From positions 1,515,893-1,579,892 of the forward strand of contig NC_037265.1 in NCBI RefSeq assembly GCF_000002425.4: DNA of 64,000 nt, read 5' to 3'. The stretch's first letter is position 1. Each line of letters starts with the position of its first letter. The translations under genes were made by a program, and so were the position numbers. This DNA is from Physcomitrium patens (taxonomy: Eukaryota; Streptophyta; Bryopsida; Funariales; Funariaceae). Below the pieces are notes generated by a model. That model did no database searches and was not told where the DNA came from. It saw only the letters and a program-made list of their open reading frames with translations. Positions 60,601-64,000 of the stretch are shown piece after piece.

Positions 60601-61387
60601 ATTCATTTGGTAATGATGTCAATTTTTCGCACCCTTTCATATTTAATGTAGTCAAAGATGTGAGGTTGCCCAATTCATTTGGCAATGATGTCAACTCATA
60701 ACACCCTTCCATATTTAAGGAAGTCAAAGATGTGAGGTTGCCTAATTCCTTTGGCAATGATGTCAAATTATAAGAATATCTTATATTAAAGGTAATCAAA
60801 GATGTGAGGTTGCTAAATTCTTTTGGCAAGGATGTCAAGCTTTCGCAATATTCCATATTTAATGTAGTCAAATTTTTAAGGTTGCCCAATTCAGATGGCA
60901 ATGATGTCAAGCTATAGCATAGATCCATATTTAAGGTAGTCAAAGATGTGAGGTTTCCCAATTCCTTTGGCAATGATGTTAAGCTTGAACATCTATACAT
61001 ATCCAATGTAGTCAAGGACATGAGGTTGCCTAATTCCTTTGGTAATGATGTTAAGCTTGAACATCTATACATATCCAATGTAGTCAAGGACATGAGGTTG
61101 CCCAATTCCTTTGGTAATGATGTCAAGCTTGTGCAGTCATTCATATTTAAGGTGGTCAAAGACATGAGATTGCCCAATTCCTTAGGCAATGAAATTAATC
61201 TTGGACAAAATACAAGAAAACATTTTAAATTGACTAAATGTCTTGTCAACTTCAAGAATCTTCTCAAATTATTTCTTAATGTAAAATCACCATTAGTATA
61301 GATTAACAATCGAAGTGATGAAAAGCATGTACTTCTTATTTTACTTAACTTCTTGTTGTTTATATTGTTGCAACACAATCCCTTCAA
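57602..61387 (-). CDS. Exon: long LRR domain of the NLR-type gene
   Basis: 1261 codons open to TGA at 57602-57604. After about 65 non-repeat residues (KLSKIRSTCFSSLRLLIY) come about 50 near-identical 24-residue LRRs of the form LTSLPNELGNLTSLTTLNM followed by a variable x-x-C segment. Most sequence variation falls on the residues after LNM (NGC, EWC, RC and so on), which in LRR folds lie on the loop and exposed surface. The unit is 72 bp in DNA. A 9-unit block is duplicated. The opposite strand is also open for hundreds of codons, purely because of the repeat. Confidence 0.85.
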   Translation of the reverse strand: MKGLCCNNINNKKLSKIRSTCFSSLRLLIYTNGDFTLRNNLRRFLKLTRHLVNLKCFLVFCPRLISLPKELGNLMSLTTLNMNDCTSLTSLPKELGNLMSLTTLDMYRCSSLTSLPKELGNLMSLTTLDMYRCSSLTSLPKELGNLTSLTTLNMDLCYSLTSLPSELGNLKNLTTLNMEYCESLTSLPKEFSNLTSLITFNIRYSYNLTSLPKELGNLTSLTSLNMEGCYELTSLPNELGNLTSLTTLNMKGCEKLTSLPNELGNLTSLTTLNMNGCLSLTSLPNELGNLTSLTTLNMKGCKKLTSLPNELGKLTSLTTLNMNGCLSLTSLPNELGNLTSLTTLNIRECKKLTSLPNELGNLTSLTIFDVSNCNSLTSLPNKLGNLKSLTTLNIKRCSTLTSLPNKLGNLTSLTTLNMKRCKRLSSLQKEFGNITSLITLNMAYCKNFSSLPNELGNLTSLTWLNMEWSKSLTSLPKELSNLIFLTTFKINGCISLTSLPNELGNLTSLTTLNMNCCESLTSLPKELGNLTSLTTLDLSQCSSLTSLPNELGNLSSLTTLDMGWCSSLTSLPKELGNLISLTTLNISGCGSLTSLPKELGNLISLTTLNISGCGSLTSLPNELGNLTSLTTLNMNECRSLTLLPKNFGNLTSLTTLHMNGCISLKSLPNELGNLTYLITLNINGCLSLPSLPNEFGNLTSLTTLYISECSSLMSLPNEFGNLISLTTLYMQSCKSLSSLPNEFGNLTSLTTLYISGFSSLISLPNELSNLISLTILYINECSSLISLPKELGNLTSLTILNMNGCTSLTSLPKELGNLISLTTLNIQWCKSLISLPNELGNLTSLTTLKMECCKGLTSLPNELGNLTSLTSLNMTGCLSLTSLPRELGNFTLLTILDMNGCISLISLPKELGNLTSLTTLNMEWCKSLTSLPIELGNLTSLTTLNMNGCTSLKSLPNELGNLTYLTTLNMNGCSSLTSLPNELGNLTSLTTLNMNGCTSLKSLPNELGNLTYLTTLNMNGCSSLTSLPNELGNLISLTTLNIQWCKSLISLPNELGNLTSLTTLKMECCKGLTSLPNELGNLTSLTSLNMTGCLSLTSLPRELGNFTLLTILDMNGCISLISLPKELGNLTSLSTLNMEWCKSLTSLPIELGNLTSLTTLNMNGCTSLKSLPNELGNLTYLTTLNMNGCSSLTSLPNELGNLTSLTTLNMEWCEGLTSLPNELGNITSLTTLNMNGCTSLNSLPNELGNLTYFTTLNLNGC

Positions 61388-64000
61388 CTATGATATAACA
61401 TAAATCAAACACACCACAAAATTAGATTTATTACATTTAGAAGTTAACTTCACACATATACAAATTTCAATACTATACAAACTAAATAAATCAACCAAAA
61501 AAATTTCATCAACATGAATTTTTAGTACATATTAATACCTAAATGATATAATTCTATAAAATCTCCAATCTTCAAATCTTCACTATTATACATCATTATT
61601 AATTCCATACATGCCATTTGGATGATGGTCAAGTCTATTACCTTTTCACTAATTCCATCCAATGTCGCATCATTTGTGTTCCATATTCGGGTATTCTTAT
61701 ACTCTGTTTCTGTTTCAACAATCTTTCTACCCATGTCTCGTAGTTGATCATGCACTCCAATAACTCCATGATTATAGATCTTTATCAATGATTGGTTAAC
61801 TAATGTAATTAATGTATATTCCACATCTTCCATTCTCTTTTCTTCTATGTTGGACCATATTCGCAATGCTCTTTCTTTCAAAATGCCTTGTGGAAACACA
61901 TCATTGTTAAAAAAACAACATATATCCAAAAACATTCTCTTCTCTTCAACTCTCAAGTTATCAAAGCTTACTCTCAATATATCCCAAATCTTATGGTCAC
62001 TATTCTTTTCATCTCCATCTAATTGTCTTCCCCTCTTCAATCTTTGAAAAGATCGCTCCCAACACCTCAACCTCTTTTTATCTCTTAAATATGCACCCAT
62101 AACCTTCAAACTCAATGGTAGGCCATTACATGCTTTCACAATCTTTTTGCCAACTTCAACAAGTTCACTAGACAATTTGCCTTCATGCCCACAAGAATGA
62201 GTGATAAACAACCTCAAACTTGTTTCTTCATCAAGTTCTTCAATATTTACTTTACAAAGTTTAATATCACTATATTCTATAACTTTCCAATCTCGAGTTG
62301 TCACAATCAATGTGTTGCCACTCATAGCAAATATATCATCTATAGGCACAACAGCTTCAATTTGACTTTGGTTTGTGACATTGTCAAAGACTATGATGAC
62401 TCTCTTTTTGGTCAAAACCAACTTCAGCATTTCTTGTGCTTCTTTCAAATCCTTCGGTTTTTCTTTAACTTTCAATTGTTCTAAGATGTGGCAAGAGCTT
62501 TTGTAACAATCATTACCACTTTCATCACACTCAACAAAGCATGAAGCATCATACATGTGCTTCACATTTGTCAATGTTGTCTTTGCTATTGTGGTCTTGC
62601 CTATTCCACCCATTCCAATAAGACACAATGCCTTCACTTTGCTTGCACACAAGTTTGATATTTGCAATAAGCATTGCTTTCTACCAAGCACTTCTTCCTC
62701 AACTATATCAACCTATAATAAGAAATTAAATTAAGCACCAACACAAAGAATAAAATAAATACACATAGAGCATACATTACATTTTGATCTAGATCTTCAA
62801 ACTAGCACTCTTTTCACCACAACTAACCATTACCACATCATAAAATTTTTATATAAATAAAAACTCCAAACAATCAAATCACTATAACATATTCTTACCT
62901 TCCTCAATAGAAGTGATTTTGGAATAAGCACTTTGATAGGTGTTTGTTGTAATTCAATATTTTCATGACTATTATCCTTTAATGTACCATAGTATAGTGT
63001 ATTTGCCACAACTCCACCCATAATCTTTTTCTTCAACATTACAAATCTTTCACAAATGTTTGCAAACTTGGGTCGATGTAATGGATTTAAGTTCCAACAC
63101 TCTTTGATAAGATCCACCAATTCATTACAGTTTGAAGGTAATTTGGGTCTCTCACCTCTTTCTATTCTTTCTAATATCTCATTCCTCCTACAATGATCAA
63201 ATGGATCTCTTTTGGAAAGAATCTTGCAACACACCATTGCAAATGAAAATACATCTGCATCAAAAGGGCACATTGTCATTGTTTCATATTTGTTCTTCAA
63301 TACCTCTGGAGCTGCATATGGTGTACTACCATACATAAATTTTTTCTCTATTGCTTTTGGATTGCTACCAACTTCAATCTTAGATATTCCAAAATCAATC
63401 ACTTTTATAATAGCATGTCGAACAATCTTGTTCATCACTTTTCTTTCCACAACATTAACCAAAATGTTATCAGGCTTCAAATCACGATGTGCAATGTGCA
63501 TGTCATGCAAGTAACACATCCCTCTTGCAATTTGATACATGATATCAATTAAAAATATGTAAGATGCCTCTCTAATTGTTTCTACCATAACCCTTAGACT
63601 TGTTTGCATCAATTCCATTCCCAAATATACATCATCATTCTTCATTTCAACAGAAGAACTTCCATTATATTCATATGTAATACTTCTCATTGCAAAATAA
63701 TATGATATCAAGTTGGGATGATTTAGACTTGCTAAGATGCTTGCTTCTTTTATAAAAGATTTCATATGCACATTGTTCATCTTTTTAATTGCACACAAAA
63801 GGCCAAACCACTTTGATTTATGCACTTCTCCATAAGTTCCTTTACCTATAAGATTTATAAAATCAACACTTTCTACATTTGATGATAATTTCAAATCATC
63901 CATTTCTCCGCCTTCTATGTAATGCAAGTCTTTCACCCTTCGTAATAAATGCTTTGCTAATCGACAATTTTCAAAATTTTCTTCTTCATTAGATAGAATC
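57602..64000 (-). CDS. Protein kinase-NB-ARC-LRR receptor gene (NLR-type), 5' end outside window
   Basis: Three exons on the minus strand encode, in order, a complete kinase domain, an NB-ARC nucleotide-binding switch and about 50 leucine-rich repeats. NLR proteins are intracellular immune receptors: the LRRs usually sense or restrain, NB-ARC switches between ADP and ATP states, and the N-terminal domain signals. A kinase in the N-terminal place is the class reported in bryophytes (PNL type). The kinase to NB-ARC link is supported by a clean phase-0 intron of 186 bp. The frame is open to the window edge upstream of the kinase, so the N-terminus is missing. The second intron does not keep frame with its obvious splice sites, and the array has an internal stop, so the gene may be a recent pseudogene or may use other splice sites. 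Confidence 0.82.
57786..58968 (-). repeat. 648-bp segmental duplication within the LRR array
   Basis: About 57786-58320 and about 58434-58968 align at an offset of 648 bp, exactly nine 72-bp units, including rare variants such as plus-strand AAGCATCCAGTCATATTTA at 58104 and 58752. Differences between the copies are few. Confidence 0.85.
61388..61538 (-). other. Probable intron between NB-ARC and LRR exons
   Basis: 151 bp between donor TTTAG|GTATTAAT (GT at 61538-61537) and acceptor TATCATAG|TTGAAGG (AG at 61389-61388). The donor leaves one extra base while the LRR frame needs none at this acceptor, so this pairing shifts the frame and meets a stop after about 15 codons. Another acceptor inside the next exon might be used instead. 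Confidence 0.5.
61539..62712 (-). CDS. Exon: NB-ARC domain of the NLR-type gene
   Basis: After VDIVEEEVLGRKQC the exon shows a P-loop GMGGIGKTT (62590-62616), kinase-2 VIIVFDNV (about 62380-62403; usually ends D-D, here D-N), an RNBS-B-like LIVTTRDW, GLPL as CNGLPLSLKVMGAYL (about 62140-62096), an RNBS-D-like MFLDICCFF (as in TIR-type NLRs) and an MHD-like VHDQLRDMGRKIV (about 61760-61720; Val for Met). Length is about 390 codons, normal for NB-ARC. Beyond the MHD region come a short linker and the splice candidate CATTTAG|GTATTAAT. Confidence 0.88.
62713..62898 (-). other. Intron between kinase and NB-ARC exons
   Basis: 186 bp. The minus-strand donor is AAG|GTAAGAAT (GT at 62898-62897) and the acceptor is TTATTATAG|GTTGATATAG (AG at 62714-62713). 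It is phase 0 and removal keeps the reading frame, joining LLLRK to VDIVEEEVLGRKQC. Confidence 0.85.
62899..64000 (-). CDS. Exon: protein kinase domain of the NLR-type gene (partial at window edge)
   Basis: The frame is open from the edge (ILSNEEENFENCRLAKHLL) to the splice donor after LLLRK at 62899. The kinase has a Gly loop GKGTYGEV (63823-63846), a catalytic Lys in CAIKK, a helix-C Glu in SFIKEASILASLNHPN, a catalytic loop HRDLKPDN (from 63489), DFG in IDFGISKIE (63388-63396) and YAAPE. All residues needed for catalysis are present, with HRD of the RD type. The fold resembles TKL/RAF-like plant kinases. The activation segment has KKFMYGSTPYAAPE. The domain ends near WNLNPLHRPKFANIC. The donor is AAG followed by GTAAGAAT. 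Confidence 0.88.

Noticed and set aside
57602-61301. Tandem repeats of constant length, superficially like a satellite or a CRISPR-type array
   Set aside because: The units are contiguous 72-bp coding repeats with no spacers, and they encode LRRs in a plant gene.
1-64000. Bacterial-style operons, origins, riboswitches, terminators or integrons
   Set aside because: The window is a eukaryotic (plant) nuclear sequence with LTR retrotransposons and spliceosomal introns; such features are not expected and none was seen.

Overview
The window looks like nuclear DNA of a land plant, most probably a non-seed lineage and perhaps a moss. It is AT-rich, dense in LTR retrotransposons, and holds one recognisable host gene with spliceosomal introns at the right end. 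That gene joins a protein kinase, an NB-ARC domain and leucine-rich repeats, a class known from bryophytes. Several retroelements resemble the sushi/Tcn1-type chromoviruses that are prominent in mosses. The lineage call is inference from these features only. No rRNA, tRNA or CRISPR was seen.

Positions 1-24576 are a nest of transposons. A decayed Ty1/copia element (minus strand) was split by a Ty3/gypsy chromodomain element, here called B (1181-24187). B was later split by element C (3053-11600, plus strand, a gypsy lineage whose proteins look fungal-type) and by element D (14392-22455, minus strand, Tat/Athila-like with a tRNA-Asp-type primer site). Terminal sequences and target-site duplications fix the order of insertion.

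Positions 24577-34690 hold older debris: a minus-strand gag-protease fragment of the C family, a solo LTR of the B family with a perfect CAATC duplication, and a heavily decayed B-family element (G) with its LTR and a joined fragment (H). Positions 34691-40641 are AT-rich and mostly featureless, apart from a more GC-balanced island (about 36180-38020) with short open frames that I do not recognise.

Element A (41143-47539, plus strand, perfect TTATT duplication) is a full-length B-family element inserted into an LTR of another B-family copy, F. Element E (49935-56182, minus strand) is a related but distinct chromodomain family. A, B and E, with traces in F, share a small open frame after the chromodomain integrase that matches no standard gag-pol domain.

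The right end (57602-64000, minus strand, running off the window) is the kinase-NB-ARC-LRR gene: an intact-looking kinase exon, a phase-0 intron, an NB-ARC exon, a second intron whose obvious splice sites do not keep frame, and an exon with about 50 LRRs of 24 residues. The LRR array is a 72-bp DNA tandem repeat with an internal 9-unit duplication, and it continues past the stop codon.
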